DNA of 64,000 nt, from assembly GCA_029959605.1 (NCBI GenBank), contig JASCOC010000008.1, positions 98,209-162,208 of the forward strand, written 5' to 3'. The translations under genes were made by a program, and so were the position numbers. A model generated the notes under the pieces. That model was given only the letters and a program-made list of their open reading frames with translations. It searched no databases and was not told the origin of the DNA. Below are positions 52,592 to 61,014 of this stretch, in pieces (position 1 is the stretch's first letter; the number at the start of each line of letters is the position of its first letter). This DNA comes from Lysobacteraceae bacterium PS02340 (GTDB taxonomy: Bacteria > Pseudomonadota > Gammaproteobacteria > Xanthomonadales > Xanthomonadaceae).

Positions 52592-53227
52592 ATGGTCGAT
52601 GAAGCGGTGAGCGGACCTGGTGGGGATGGTCCAGTCAATGAGGGGCGGCGTCGGTTCCTGACCGCCAGTACCCTCGTCGTGGGAGCGGTGGGCGCGGGTG
52701 TGACCGCGATTCCGTTCATCAAGTCATGGAATCCCAGCGCCCGGGCCAAGCTCGCCGGTGCACCGGTGACCGTGGACATCAGTGCGCTGCAGGAAGGCCA
52801 ACGCCTGGTCGCCGAGTGGCGCGGGCAGCCGATCTGGATCGTCAAGCGCTCCAAGGCGATCCTCGAGGCGCTGCCGACGCTCGACGGCATGCTCAAGGAT
52901 CCCGAGTCCGGGAATCCCGACCAGCAGCCGGCGTACGTGCTGGAGGCGAACCCCGAACTGCGCTCGATCAAGGCCGACATCTCGGTGCTGGTCGGTCTGT
53001 GCACGCATCTGGGCTGCTCGCCTGAGATGGTCGCCGAGATCCGGCCGGCGCCGTTCGACGCCAACTGGAAGGGTGGCTACTTCTGCCCCTGCCACAAGTC
53101 GAAGTTCGACATGGCCGGCCGCGTCTACGACGGCGTGCCCGCACCGACGAACCTGCTCGTGCCGCCGCATCACTACGTCGACGACAACACGCTCGTCATC
53201 GGCGTCGATCCGCAGGGAGCCGCCTGA
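52592..53227 (+). CDS. petA: Ubiquinol-cytochrome c reductase iron-sulfur subunit
   Basis: The 211-residue Rieske protein has a Tat-type signal anchor (RRRFLTAST, residues 19-27, then a hydrophobic helix). The [2Fe-2S] box 1 CTHLGC has C137, H139 and C142; box 2 CPCHKS has C165, C167 and H168. It shuttles electrons from ubiquinol to cytochrome c1 in complex III. The ATG at 52592 follows a purine-rich stretch. It shares one base with petB. Confidence 0.96.
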   Translation: MVDEAVSGPGGDGPVNEGRRRFLTASTLVVGAVGAGVTAIPFIKSWNPSARAKLAGAPVTVDISALQEGQRLVAEWRGQPIWIVKRSKAILEALPTLDGMLKDPESGNPDQQPAYVLEANPELRSIKADISVLVGLCTHLGCSPEMVAEIRPAPFDANWKGGYFCPCHKSKFDMAGRVYDGVPAPTNLLVPPHHYVDDNTLVIGVDPQGAA

Positions 53228-54486
53228 TGGCCAACGTCCTCGTCCGCGGCGCCAACGGCGTCTTCAACTGGGTCACCGAGCGCGCACCGGCCTTGATGCC
53301 GATGTACCGCAAGCACATGACCGAGTACTACGCGCCGAAGAACTTCAACATCTGGTACATCTTCGGCGTGCTGTCACTGGTGGTGCTGGTCAACCAGATC
53401 CTGACCGGCATCTTCCTGACGATGCACTACAAGCCGAGCGCGACGGAAGCCTTCGCCTCGGTCGAATACATCATGCGCGACGTGGAGTGGGGCTGGCTGA
53501 TCCGCTACATGCATTCCACGGGTGCGTCGCTGTTCTTCATCGTGGTCTACATCCACATGTTCCGCGGCCTGATGTACGGCAGTTACAAGAAGCCGCGCGA
53601 ACTGGTGTGGATCCTCGGCATGCTGATCTACCTGGTGCTGATGGCCGAAGCCTTCCTGGGCTACGTGCTGCCGTGGGGCCAGATGTCGTTCTGGGGCGCG
53701 AAGGTCATCATCTCGCTGTTCGGCGCGATTCCGGTGATCGGCAACGGCCTGACCGAGTGGATCATGGGCGACTACCTGCCCAGCGATGCCACGCTCAACC
53801 GCTTCTTCGCCTTGCACGTCATCGCGCTGCCGCTGGTGCTGCTGTTGCTGGTGGTGCTGCATCTGGGCGCGCTGCACGAGGTGGGTTCGAACAATCCCGA
53901 CGGCGTCGAGATCAAGTACGGCCCGAAGGGCAACCGCTGGTCGCCGACCGCGCCGGCCGACGGCATTCCGTTCCACCCGTACTACTCGGTGAAGGACGGC
54001 TTCTACGTCTGCTTCTTCCTGATCATCGCCGCCTTCATCATCTTCTTCGCGCCCGCGTTCGGCGGCTGGTTCCTCGAGCACGACAACTTCACCGAGGCCA
54101 ACCGCCTGGTGACGCCCGAGCACATCAAGCCCGTCTGGTACTACACGCCGTACTACGCGATGTTGCGCGTGGTGCCGCACAAGCTCAGCGGCGTGCTGGT
54201 GATGTTCGGCGCGATCGCGATCCTGTTCCTGGTGCCGTGGCTGGACCGCTGCAAGGTCAAGTCGCATCGCTACCGCGGCCCGATCACCAAGATCATGCTC
54301 GCCGTGCTGGTGGTGTGCTTCGTGTGGCTGGGCAAGATCGGCGCAGGCCCCGGCACCGATCCCGTCGAGACCTGGATCGGCCGTGGCCTGACGATCCTCT
54401 ACTTCCTGTTCTTCTTCACGATGCCGATCTGGACCGTGCTCGACAGAACCAAGCCTGTGCCGGAACGGGTGACGACCCATGACTGA
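53227..54486 (+). CDS. petB: Cytochrome b of the bc1 complex
   Basis: The 419-residue protein is cytochrome b, with MHSTGASLFFIVVYIHMFRG carrying a haem-ligand region (~99-118), GYVLPWGQMSFWGA (quinol site), HVIALPLVLLLLVVLHLGAL, the PEWYY-like PVWYYTPYYAMLR segment (in place of PEWY), and eight to nine membrane helices. It holds both b haems and the Qo and Qi sites. It overlaps petA by one base (TGATG) and petC by 8. Confidence 0.97.
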   Translation: MANVLVRGANGVFNWVTERAPALMPMYRKHMTEYYAPKNFNIWYIFGVLSLVVLVNQILTGIFLTMHYKPSATEAFASVEYIMRDVEWGWLIRYMHSTGASLFFIVVYIHMFRGLMYGSYKKPRELVWILGMLIYLVLMAEAFLGYVLPWGQMSFWGAKVIISLFGAIPVIGNGLTEWIMGDYLPSDATLNRFFALHVIALPLVLLLLVVLHLGALHEVGSNNPDGVEIKYGPKGNRWSPTAPADGIPFHPYYSVKDGFYVCFFLIIAAFIIFFAPAFGGWFLEHDNFTEANRLVTPEHIKPVWYYTPYYAMLRVVPHKLSGVLVMFGAIAILFLVPWLDRCKVKSHRYRGPITKIMLAVLVVCFVWLGKIGAGPGTDPVETWIGRGLTILYFLFFFTMPIWTVLDRTKPVPERVTTHD

Positions 54487-55237
54487 CCGTTCCTTCTTCC
54501 GCATGTGCGCCGCCCGCGTGGCGACAGCCATCGCCGGTCTGCTGCTGTCGTTCGGTGCGCTGGCTGCGGCCGGCGGACCGGTCGAACAGGCCGGCACCGA
54601 CATCGGCGATCGCGCGTCGCTGCAGCGGGGCGCGCAGCTTTACATGAACTATTGCGCCGGCTGCCATTCGCTGAAGTTCATGCGCTACTCGCGCATGGCC
54701 GAGGATCTCGGGCTGACCGAGGACGAGGTGATGAACAACCTCAACCTCACCGGCGCGGCCTATGGCGAGCACATCGTGTCGTCGATGCCGGCCGAGCAGG
54801 GCGCCAAGTGGTTCGGCCAGGCGCCGCCGGACCTGAGCCTGATCACCCGCGTGCGCGGCAGCGACTGGGTCTACACCTATCTCAAGTCGTTCTATCTCGA
54901 CGAGAGCCGTCCGCTGGGCTGGAACAACACGCTGTTCCCGAACGCCTCGATGCCCAACCCGCTGTGGGAGATGCAGGGCCTGCAGCGTCCGGTGCACGGC
55001 GAGGTCGACGACTCGGGCGAGCCGGTGGTCGCGCATCTGGAGCTGGGCACGCCCGGCAGCCAGGACGCCCGCCAGTTCGACCAGACCGTCCGCGACATCA
55101 CCACGTTCCTGGAATACGTCGGCGAGCCGGCGGCGCTCAAGCGCCAGCAGCTCGGCGTCTGGGTGCTGCTGTTCCTGACCCTGCTGACGTTCCTGGCCTG
55201 GCTGCTGAAGCAGGAATACTGGCGCGACGTCCACTGA
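54479..55237 (+). CDS. petC: Cytochrome c1 of the bc1 complex
   Basis: The 252-residue protein has a signal peptide (to about residue 30), the haem-binding NYCAGCH (C59, C62, H63), a Met-ligand area NASMPNPLWEMQG (~160), and a C-terminal membrane anchor LLFLTLLTFLAWLL. It passes electrons to soluble cytochrome c. It overlaps petB by 8 bases, completing a coupled petABC operon, and is followed by a hairpin at 55248-55267. Confidence 0.96.
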   Translation: MTDRSFFRMCAARVATAIAGLLLSFGALAAAGGPVEQAGTDIGDRASLQRGAQLYMNYCAGCHSLKFMRYSRMAEDLGLTEDEVMNNLNLTGAAYGEHIVSSMPAEQGAKWFGQAPPDLSLITRVRGSDWVYTYLKSFYLDESRPLGWNNTLFPNASMPNPLWEMQGLQRPVHGEVDDSGEPVVAHLELGTPGSQDARQFDQTVRDITTFLEYVGEPAALKRQQLGVWVLLFLTLLTFLAWLLKQEYWRDVH

Positions 55238-55247
55238 TCGATCCCGT

Positions 55248-55267
55248 CCCCCGGCGCACGCCGGGGG
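55248..55267 (+). terminator. Hairpin after petC
   Basis: An 8-bp stem (cccccggc / gccggggg) with loop gcac lies 10 bases past the petC stop, with no T-tract. It may act as a partial stop or as an mRNA 3' boundary between petC and sspA. Confidence 0.4.
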
Positions 55268-55419
55268 CAGCGTCGCGTGCCGACCGGCCCATTGCCGTCC
55301 GGCTCACGTAGATGCGAGACTCGGGAAACCGCGACAACCGTCTGCGAGCAGCAGTCGGCGTCACCGGGCTGGCGGACTCCAGCCTCCGGACAGGCCGGGC
55401 GACGGCCGTGAGTGCATCC

Positions 55420-56040
55420 ATGCGAAACGTGCTGACGCTGTTCTCTTCTGTCGACGACGTGCTCTGTCATCGCGCACGCCTGGTGCTGGCCGCCAAGGGC
55501 GTGAACTACGACATGGTGCCGGTCGATGCGCAGAATCCGCCCGAGGATCTGATCGACCTCAACCCCTATCACTCGGTGCCGACCCTGGTCGAGCGCGAGC
55601 TGGTGCTCTACGCCGCCAGCGTGGTCAGCGAGTATCTCGACGAGCGCTACCCGCATCCACCGCTGATGCCGGTCGATCCGCTGTCGCGCGCGCGCCTGCG
55701 TCTGGCGATGCTGCGCATCGAGCACGACTGGGTACCGCAGGTCCAGGCCATCCAGATGGGCAACAAGGCGCAGGCCGAGAGCGGCCGCAAGCGCCTGAAG
55801 GAGCTGGTGACCTCGGCGGTGCCGTTGTTCAAGGCCAGCAAGTTCTTCCTCAATCCGGAAATGAGTCTGGCCGACTGTGCTGTCGCGCCGATCGTCTGGC
55901 GCCTGCAGGCGCTCGACATCCCGCTGCCGAAGGACGGCGCCAAGGCCATCGAGGACTACGGCAACCGGATCTTCCGCAGCCCCGGATTCGTCCGCAGCCT
56001 GACGCCACAGGAGCGGCAACTGCGCGCGCTGCCCGACTGA
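55420..56040 (+). CDS. sspA: Stringent starvation protein A (GST-fold RNA polymerase-associated protein)
   Basis: The 206-residue protein has a GST N-domain beginning MRNVLTLFSSVDDVLCHRAR, PYHSVPTLVERELVLYAASV near 50-70 and a helical C-domain. SspA binds RNA polymerase and helps in stationary-phase and acid-stress gene control; it is not thought to be an active glutathione transferase. Its petABC-sspA-sspB order is conserved. A GTG at 55408 would add 4 residues; both starts have weak ribosome binding sites. Confidence 0.9.
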   Translation: MRNVLTLFSSVDDVLCHRARLVLAAKGVNYDMVPVDAQNPPEDLIDLNPYHSVPTLVERELVLYAASVVSEYLDERYPHPPLMPVDPLSRARLRLAMLRIEHDWVPQVQAIQMGNKAQAESGRKRLKELVTSAVPLFKASKFFLNPEMSLADCAVAPIVWRLQALDIPLPKDGAKAIEDYGNRIFRSPGFVRSLTPQERQLRALPD

Positions 56041-56107
56041 CGGCGGCTTGGCGCGCCATTCAGCCCTGCACATCTGAACGACGGGATGAACGGCTAAACT
56101 GTCGCGC

Positions 56108-56596
56108 ATGACGGACAGCACGCCCCCGATGACCAGCCATCGCCCGTACCTGCTGCGGGCGCTCTACGAATGGATCGCCGACAACGGCATGACCCCGCAC
56201 ATCCTCGTGGATGCGCGGCAGCCGGGCGTGCGCGTGCCGTCCCATGCGGTCAAGGACGGGCGCATCGTGCTCAACGTCGCCGACCGCGCCGTCGGCAGGC
56301 TCGAAATGGACAACGACAGCGTGCGGTTCTCCGCGCGGTTCGGCGGTGTCAGCCAGTCTGTGCTGGTGCCGGTGGGCGCGGTGCTCGCGATCTACGCGCG
56401 CGAAACCGGGCAGGGTATGGCGCTGCCGGAAGAGATCGTCGGCTCGGGAGAGCCGCGCGACGATGCCGAGGACAGCGCGCCTTCGCTGCACGCGGTGGAC
56501 GACGACGGCAACGGCACGGCCGAAGGCCCGGACGATCCGCCCGATGGCGACACGCCGCCAGAGCCGCGTCGCGGCCATTTGCGGGTCGTGAAGTAG
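56108..56596 (+). CDS. sspB: ClpXP adaptor SspB
   Basis: The 162-residue protein starts with the SspB fold (RPYLLRALYEWIADNGMTPH, residues 12-31; VSHA/VPSHAVKDGRIVLNVA near 43-58) and has an acidic, Asp/Pro/Gly-rich linker (~115-150) and the C-terminal ClpX-binding tail RGHLRVVK. SspB delivers ssrA-tagged peptides to ClpXP. It follows sspA by 67 bases. Confidence 0.95.
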   Translation: MTDSTPPMTSHRPYLLRALYEWIADNGMTPHILVDARQPGVRVPSHAVKDGRIVLNVADRAVGRLEMDNDSVRFSARFGGVSQSVLVPVGAVLAIYARETGQGMALPEEIVGSGEPRDDAEDSAPSLHAVDDDGNGTAEGPDDPPDGDTPPEPRRGHLRVVK

Positions 56597-56613
56597 GCGG
56601 CGGGAGCCGTTAC

Positions 56614-56676
56614 GGCGTGAGTGCGTCAGGACGTGAGAGCGTCAGCACATAAAGCGTCAGTACGTCAAAGCGCGAG
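56614..56676. repeat. Imperfect tandem repeat, four units of 15-16 bases
   Basis: Units at 56614-56629, 56630-56645, 56646-56660 and 56661-56676 mostly end in gcgtcag and start with variants of acgtgag. Two more units lie on the other side of the DUF3301 gene at 57144-57177. Confidence 0.7.
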
Positions 56677-56700
56677 GGCGATGACGAGCGCCCTTCGATC

Positions 56701-57042
56701 TCAGTTGGTCCAGTGGATCGACGCGGGCTGCGGGCGGGTCGGGCCGCTGAAGGCGACCAGCTGTTCGCCGCGCAGCACCAGGTGCCCGATGTGGCGCTGC
56801 ACGCCATCCTCCGAATACTCGAAACGGAAGCTGCGCTCGACGCGCAGGCGTCCGTCGTCACCACGGCGCAGCCGCATCGAATGCGCGTGTACCGCCTGGT
56901 CCAGCCACTGCACGCCCGCGCGTTCGCAGGCATCGCGTCCGAGTTGACCGGCGCGTTCGGCCGCCGCGCGCGCACCGCTCCACCACAGGAATGCGGCGAA
57001 CGCGGCCAGCATCACGAAGATCATCGTCGGAAAGTCGGGCAT
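56701..57042 (-). CDS. DUF3301 family protein
   Basis: The 113-residue protein begins with one membrane segment (IFVMLAAFAAFLWWS) and has ACERAGVQWLDQAVHAHSMRL and FEYSEDGVQRHIGHLVLRGEQ, the DUF3301 pattern. Function is unknown. It is flanked on both sides by related short repeats. It ends 104 bases from the sspB stop, convergent with it. Confidence 0.8.
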   Translation of the reverse strand: MPDFPTMIFVMLAAFAAFLWWSGARAAAERAGQLGRDACERAGVQWLDQAVHAHSMRLRRGDDGRLRVERSFRFEYSEDGVQRHIGHLVLRGEQLVAFSGPTRPQPASIHWTN

Positions 57043-57143
57043 GCGCGAACTGTGGCGGCGGCAGGGGCGGGATACAAGTGTGAATGTGGCAATGCCGTGT
57101 TGCGGCTTGCGGTCTCCGAGGCCTGTGGCTCGACGTTCCGCTC

Positions 57144-57177
57144 GGGCGTGAGAACGTCAGTGACGTGAGTGCGTCAG
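57144..57177. repeat. Two further units of the 15-17 base direct repeat
   Basis: Units 57144-57160 and 57161-57177 match those at 56614-56676 (cgtgag then gcgtcag or acgtcag) in the same orientation. Together they bracket the DUF3301 gene. Confidence 0.65.
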
Positions 57178-57220
57178 TGAAAGCAGCCGCGTGCAAGCGG
57201 ACTGCGACGCGCGGGCGCGA

Positions 57221-58093
57221 TCAGGCCGGCGGCGGGCCGAGCTTGAGCGACAGATCGATCGCGCGGACGTGCTTGGTAAGCCCACCGATCGACACGACGT
57301 CCACGCCGTCTTCGGCGATCGCGCGCAGGCCATCGAGGTCGACGCTGCCCGAGACTTCCAGCGGAATGCGTCCGTCGTACGGCGCGGCGCGCGCGATGCG
57401 CACGGCCTCGCGGCGCGTGGCCGCGTCGAAATCGTCGATCAGCACGCGCGTGCAACCGGCATCGAGCGCGGCGCGCAGTTCGTCCAGCGTTTCCACCTCG
57501 ATCACCAGCGGCAGGCCGGGCGATTGCGCGCGCGCGGTCTCGACCGCCGCGGCGATGCCGCCGGCCGCACGCACGTGGTTTTCCTTGAGCATCACGGTGT
57601 CGTAGAGGCCGATGCGGTGGTTGTGGCCACCGCCGACCCGCACCGCGTATTTCTGCGCCAGTCGCAGGCCGGGCAGGGTCTTGCGGGTATCGAGAATGCG
57701 CGTGCCGGTACCGGCCACTGCGGCGACGTGACGCGCGGTGACGGTCGCCGTCGCGCTCAGCGTCTGCATGAAATTGAGCGAGGTGCGTTCCGCGCTGACC
57801 AGGGCGCGGGCGCGGCCTTCGAGCGTCGCGAGCACGGTGCCGGCGGTGACGTGGTCGCCCTCGGCCACGCGCCAATCGATGTCTACATCGGGATAGAGCG
57901 CGCGATGGCAGGCGTCGAACCAGGGACGCCCGCAGACCACGGCGTCTTCCTTGCACAGCAGATAGGCGACGTCGTCGTGATCGGGCAGCAGCGCCGCGGT
58001 GACGTCGCCGCTGCCGATGTCTTCGGCAAGCGCAGCGGCCACGTTGGCCGCGACCGCCGCGTGCGGGATGTCGAAGCGGTCGGTTCCGCTCAT
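57221..58093 (-). CDS. nadC: Nicotinate-nucleotide diphosphorylase (carboxylating)
   Basis: The 290-residue enzyme converts quinolinate and PRPP to nicotinate mononucleotide in NAD synthesis. It has ERTSLNFMQTLSATAT (~101-116), ILDTRKTLPGLRLAQKYAV (~132-150), GGGHNHRIGLYD and VSGSVDLDGLRAIAEDGVD (~243-261). The ATG at 58093 overlaps the Trm112-like stop by 4 bases. Confidence 0.95.
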   Translation of the reverse strand: MSGTDRFDIPHAAVAANVAAALAEDIGSGDVTAALLPDHDDVAYLLCKEDAVVCGRPWFDACHRALYPDVDIDWRVAEGDHVTAGTVLATLEGRARALVSAERTSLNFMQTLSATATVTARHVAAVAGTGTRILDTRKTLPGLRLAQKYAVRVGGGHNHRIGLYDTVMLKENHVRAAGGIAAAVETARAQSPGLPLVIEVETLDELRAALDAGCTRVLIDDFDAATRREAVRIARAAPYDGRIPLEVSGSVDLDGLRAIAEDGVDVVSIGGLTKHVRAIDLSLKLGPPPA

Positions 58094-58359
58094 GCCTTCG
58101 GGAAGTCGGGGATCTGCGCGGTGCCGATCGCTTCTTCGACGAGCAGCACCGGAATGCCGTCGTCGACGCGGTAGACGCGCTTGCGATCGTGCGTGATCAG
58201 CGCTTCGCGCACCGGACCGGCCTGCGCGGCGCCGTCTTCGCGACGCGCTGAGCCCGTGGCAATCGCCGCATTGAGCGCGTCGAGGCCCGCAGCATCGAGC
58301 AGCGCGAGCGGCTGGCGGCTGGCGGGGCAGACGAGAATATCGAGCAGCTTGCGGTCCAT
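58090..58359 (-). CDS. Trm112-like small protein
   Basis: The 89-residue protein starts [18 protein letters not shown] and ends in [14 protein letters not shown], the Trm112/YcaR pattern. Bacterial members are small zinc-ribbon-like proteins; the family activates methyltransferases in eukaryotes, but the bacterial role is unproven. Only one cysteine is kept here, so zinc binding is doubtful. It overlaps nadC by 4 bases. Confidence 0.85.
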   Translation of the reverse strand: MDRKLLDILVCPASRQPLALLDAAGLDALNAAIATGSARREDGAAQAGPVREALITHDRKRVYRVDDGIPVLLVEEAIGTAQIPDFPKA

Positions 58360-58483
58360 GGGCGGTCTTGTGCGGGCAACGGGGGCGGACCGAAAGGTTA
58401 GCATTCGGCGGTGCGCGGCCGTGGCATCCAAGCACGATGGCGCCGGGACGGATAAAATGCGTCTTTGTGGCCGGGGACCCCCA

Positions 58484-58987
58484 ATGACCGCCAGTTCCGT
58501 TCCGCCGAAGGTCGGCATCGTGATGGGATCGCGATCCGACTGGGACACGATGCAGCACGCCGCGCAGAAGCTCGAGCAGCTCGGCGTCCCGCACGAAGTC
58601 CGCGTGGTGTCCGCGCACCGTACCCCCGACGTGCTGTTCGAATACGCCGCCAGCGCGCAGTCGCGTGGCCTGCGCGCGATCATCGCCGGCGCCGGTGGCG
58701 CGGCGCATCTGCCGGGCATGCTGGCGTCGAAGACCGCGGTGCCGGTGCTCGGTGTGCCGGTGCAGTCGAAGGCGCTCAACGGCATGGACTCGCTGCTGTC
58801 GATCGTGCAGATGCCGGCCGGCATCCCGGTGGCGACGTTCGCGATCGGCAATGCCGGGGCCGCCAATGCGGCGCTGTTCGCCGCGGCGATGCTGGCATCC
58901 GACGATGCTGCGGTCGCCGCTGCACTCGCCGAGTTCCGTCAGCGCCAGACCGACGACGTCGCCGGCAACGACGACCCGCGACGTTGA
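58484..58987 (+). CDS. purE: 5-(carboxyamino)imidazole ribonucleotide mutase PurE
   Basis: The 167-residue class I PurE has [13 protein letters not shown] (~11-23), VSAHRTPD (~42-49) and [16 protein letters not shown] (~66-81). It converts N5-CAIR to CAIR in purine synthesis, with PurK made from the next gene on the same strand. The ATG at 58484 follows a GC-rich leader with TAAAAT at 58453-58458 as a weak -10. Confidence 0.96.
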   Translation: MTASSVPPKVGIVMGSRSDWDTMQHAAQKLEQLGVPHEVRVVSAHRTPDVLFEYAASAQSRGLRAIIAGAGGAAHLPGMLASKTAVPVLGVPVQSKALNGMDSLLSIVQMPAGIPVATFAIGNAGAANAALFAAAMLASDDAAVAAALAEFRQRQTDDVAGNDDPRR

Positions 58988-59016
58988 GTGTCGGGACCAG
59001 AGCGCCGCGCTTCTCT

Positions 59017-59142
59017 TTCCCCCGTGAGCGGGGGAAGGCGGGAATGGGGGCGAACGGTCCGGCCATCGAAGTGGGTGAGCCGGGCTTCTGCGCAAGTCTG
59101 GTCGTTCGCCCCCACCCAACCCTCCCTCGCGAGCGGGGGAGG
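59017..59142. repeat. Palindromic element between purE and purK
   Basis: A first hairpin (ttcccccg / cgggggaa, 59017-59036), a 10-base inverted pair (gggggcgaac at 59046-59055 with gttcgccccc at 59104-59113) and a ctcgcgagcgggggagg close make a nested palindrome in the 184-base gap. It looks like a REP/BIME-type element of the same genome style as the copies at 4166 and 14928, but of different sequence. Confidence 0.7.
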
Positions 59143-59171
59143 ACTTTCGCATCGCTTGATCGGACACACGC

Positions 59172-60317
59172 ATGACCACCGTTGGAATTCTCGGAGGCGG
59201 CCAGCTCGCCCGCATGCTCGCACTGTCGGGCGCGCCGCTGGGTCTGCGCTTCCTGGTGATGGACACCGGTGACGACGCCTGCGCGGGGCAGTTCGCGCCG
59301 CTGCTGGTCGGCGACTATCGCGATGAAGCAGCGCTGGCCGAGTTCGCCGCCAAGGTGGACGTCGCGACCTTCGATTTCGAGAACGTGCCGGCCGAGAGCG
59401 CGCACTGGCTCGCCGAACGCGTGCCGGTGTTTCCCAATCCCGGCGCGCTGGCGCTGACCCAGGACCGTCTCGCCGAAAAGACGCTGTTCCGCGAACTCGA
59501 CATTCCGGTGCCGGATTTCGCCGACGTGGCGACGCGCGCGCAGCTGGACGATGCCGTCGCGCGCATCGGCACGCCGTGCATCCTCAAGACGCGGCGGCTG
59601 GGTTACGACGGCAAGGGCCAGTTCCGGATCAAGTCGCCGGCCGATGTCGACGCCGCGTGGGACGCGCTTGGTGCGCAGGCCGACACGGTGGGCCTGATCC
59701 TCGAAGGCTTCGTCGCGTTCCAGCGCGAACTCAGCGTGGTCGCCGTGCGCGGCCGCGATGGCAAGTTCCGCGCCTGGCCGTTGACCGAGAACTGGCATGT
59801 CGACGGCGTGCTGTCGGCGAGCCTGGCGCCGGCGCGTGTCGATGCCTCGCTGCATACGATGGCGCTGTCGCATGCGCGCGCGATCGCCGAACGTCTCGGC
59901 TATGTCGGTGTCTTCGCACTCGAGCTGTTCTGCCGCGATGGCGAACTGCTCGCCAACGAACTCGCGCCGCGCGTGCACAACTCCGGGCACTGGACGATCG
60001 AAGGCGCCGAGACCTCGCAGTTCCAGAACCACCTGCGTGCGGTGCTCGGCCTGCCGCTGGGCGATACCGCCGTGCGCGGCGTGGTCAGCATGCTCAACTG
60101 GATCGGCGCGATGCCCGATGCAGCTCCGGTGCTGTCGACGGCCGGCGGACACTGGCACGACTACGGCAAGCAGTCGCGCGACGGTCGCAAGGTCGGCCAC
60201 GCGACGCTGCGCGCCGACGAGGCCGAGGCGCTCGCGCAGCGGCTGGCGGATGTCGGCGAAGCGCTGGGCCGGCAGGCGCAGGTCGCGCCGGTCGTGGCGC
60301 GGCTGCGCGAAGGCTGA
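59172..60317 (+). CDS. purK: N5-carboxyaminoimidazole ribonucleotide synthase PurK
   Basis: The 381-residue ATP-grasp enzyme begins with GILGGGQLARMLALSG (~4-19) and has LKTRRLGYDGKGQF (~138-151) and ELAPRVHNSGHWTIEG (~262-277), the PurK ATP and substrate regions. It makes N5-CAIR from AIR, bicarbonate and ATP, the substrate for PurE. Confidence 0.96.
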   Translation: MTTVGILGGGQLARMLALSGAPLGLRFLVMDTGDDACAGQFAPLLVGDYRDEAALAEFAAKVDVATFDFENVPAESAHWLAERVPVFPNPGALALTQDRLAEKTLFRELDIPVPDFADVATRAQLDDAVARIGTPCILKTRRLGYDGKGQFRIKSPADVDAAWDALGAQADTVGLILEGFVAFQRELSVVAVRGRDGKFRAWPLTENWHVDGVLSASLAPARVDASLHTMALSHARAIAERLGYVGVFALELFCRDGELLANELAPRVHNSGHWTIEGAETSQFQNHLRAVLGLPLGDTAVRGVVSMLNWIGAMPDAAPVLSTAGGHWHDYGKQSRDGRKVGHATLRADEAEALAQRLADVGEALGRQAQVAPVVARLREG

Positions 60318-60354
60318 CCGTCGCACCGGAGCGCGCTCCCGGGCGATCAGGCGC

Positions 60355-60774
60355 TCATCCGGCCCACGGGTCGTAGCTGCCGAACCACCACAGGTGGCCC
60401 TCCGGGTCGCGGCACGAATAGCCGCGGCCGCCGTAGGGCTGGTCGGCGATGTCCTGCACGATCTCCGCGCCCGCAGCCTTCGCGCGTGCGTAGTGCGCGT
60501 CGGGATCGGCGACGACGACACAGGGACTCTGGGTGGTGCGTCCGCCGATGTCGCGCGGCTGGGTGATCAGATCGCCCCATTCGCTACCGCGTTGCGTCGA
60601 GCCGAGCATCAGCATGCCGCTGCCGAACACCAGCTGTGCGTGGTGGACAGTGTCGCCGTCGGCGTACACGGCCTGGGCCTGGAAGCCGAAGGCGTCGCGC
60701 AGCCATTCGATCATGCGCAGCGCATCGTCGTAGCGCAGGCAGGGGATGATGGTGGAACCGGCGGGCGTGGGCAT
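60355..60774 (-). CDS. VOC superfamily (glyoxalase/bleomycin resistance-like) protein
   Basis: The 139-residue protein has a VOC fold: PCLRYDDALRMIEWLRDAFG, then HHAQLVFGSGMLMLG, and YSCRDPEGHLWWFG near the C-terminus. The conserved His-Glu positions typical of metal-binding VOC members are present (HAQL; EGHLW). The substrate is unknown; members include glyoxalases and dioxygenases as well as resistance proteins. It converges with purK. Confidence 0.85.
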   Translation of the reverse strand: MPTPAGSTIIPCLRYDDALRMIEWLRDAFGFQAQAVYADGDTVHHAQLVFGSGMLMLGSTQRGSEWGDLITQPRDIGGRTTQSPCVVVADPDAHYARAKAAGAEIVQDIADQPYGGRGYSCRDPEGHLWWFGSYDPWAG

Positions 60775-60878
60775 CGCGGGTCTCCGGCTTCTGCGCGATC
60801 GGCGCGGTGGTTCGATGATGCGCTGGCGGCTTCGCGGCGCCAAGTGGAGCAGATTCTGGTGCGGCGTTAAGAAGTGCG

Positions 60879-60912
60879 CCCTCACCCCAACCCTCTCCAG
60901 GAGGGAGAGGGG
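60879..60912. repeat. REP-like palindromic intergenic element, copy 3
   Basis: The copy is slightly diverged from those at 4166-4201 and 14928-14962 (ccctctccaggagggagaggg) and lies in the 240-base gap between the VOC gene and hmuV. Confidence 0.8.
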
Positions 60913-61014
60913 CAATGGATTTCGTGGGCGTCTGATTTTGCTGACGACTAGCGCGTTCCCGAGTCGGCGTCTGCCGAGCGTCGGGCGAACAGGCGGATTC
61001 GCGCCGGACTCGAA

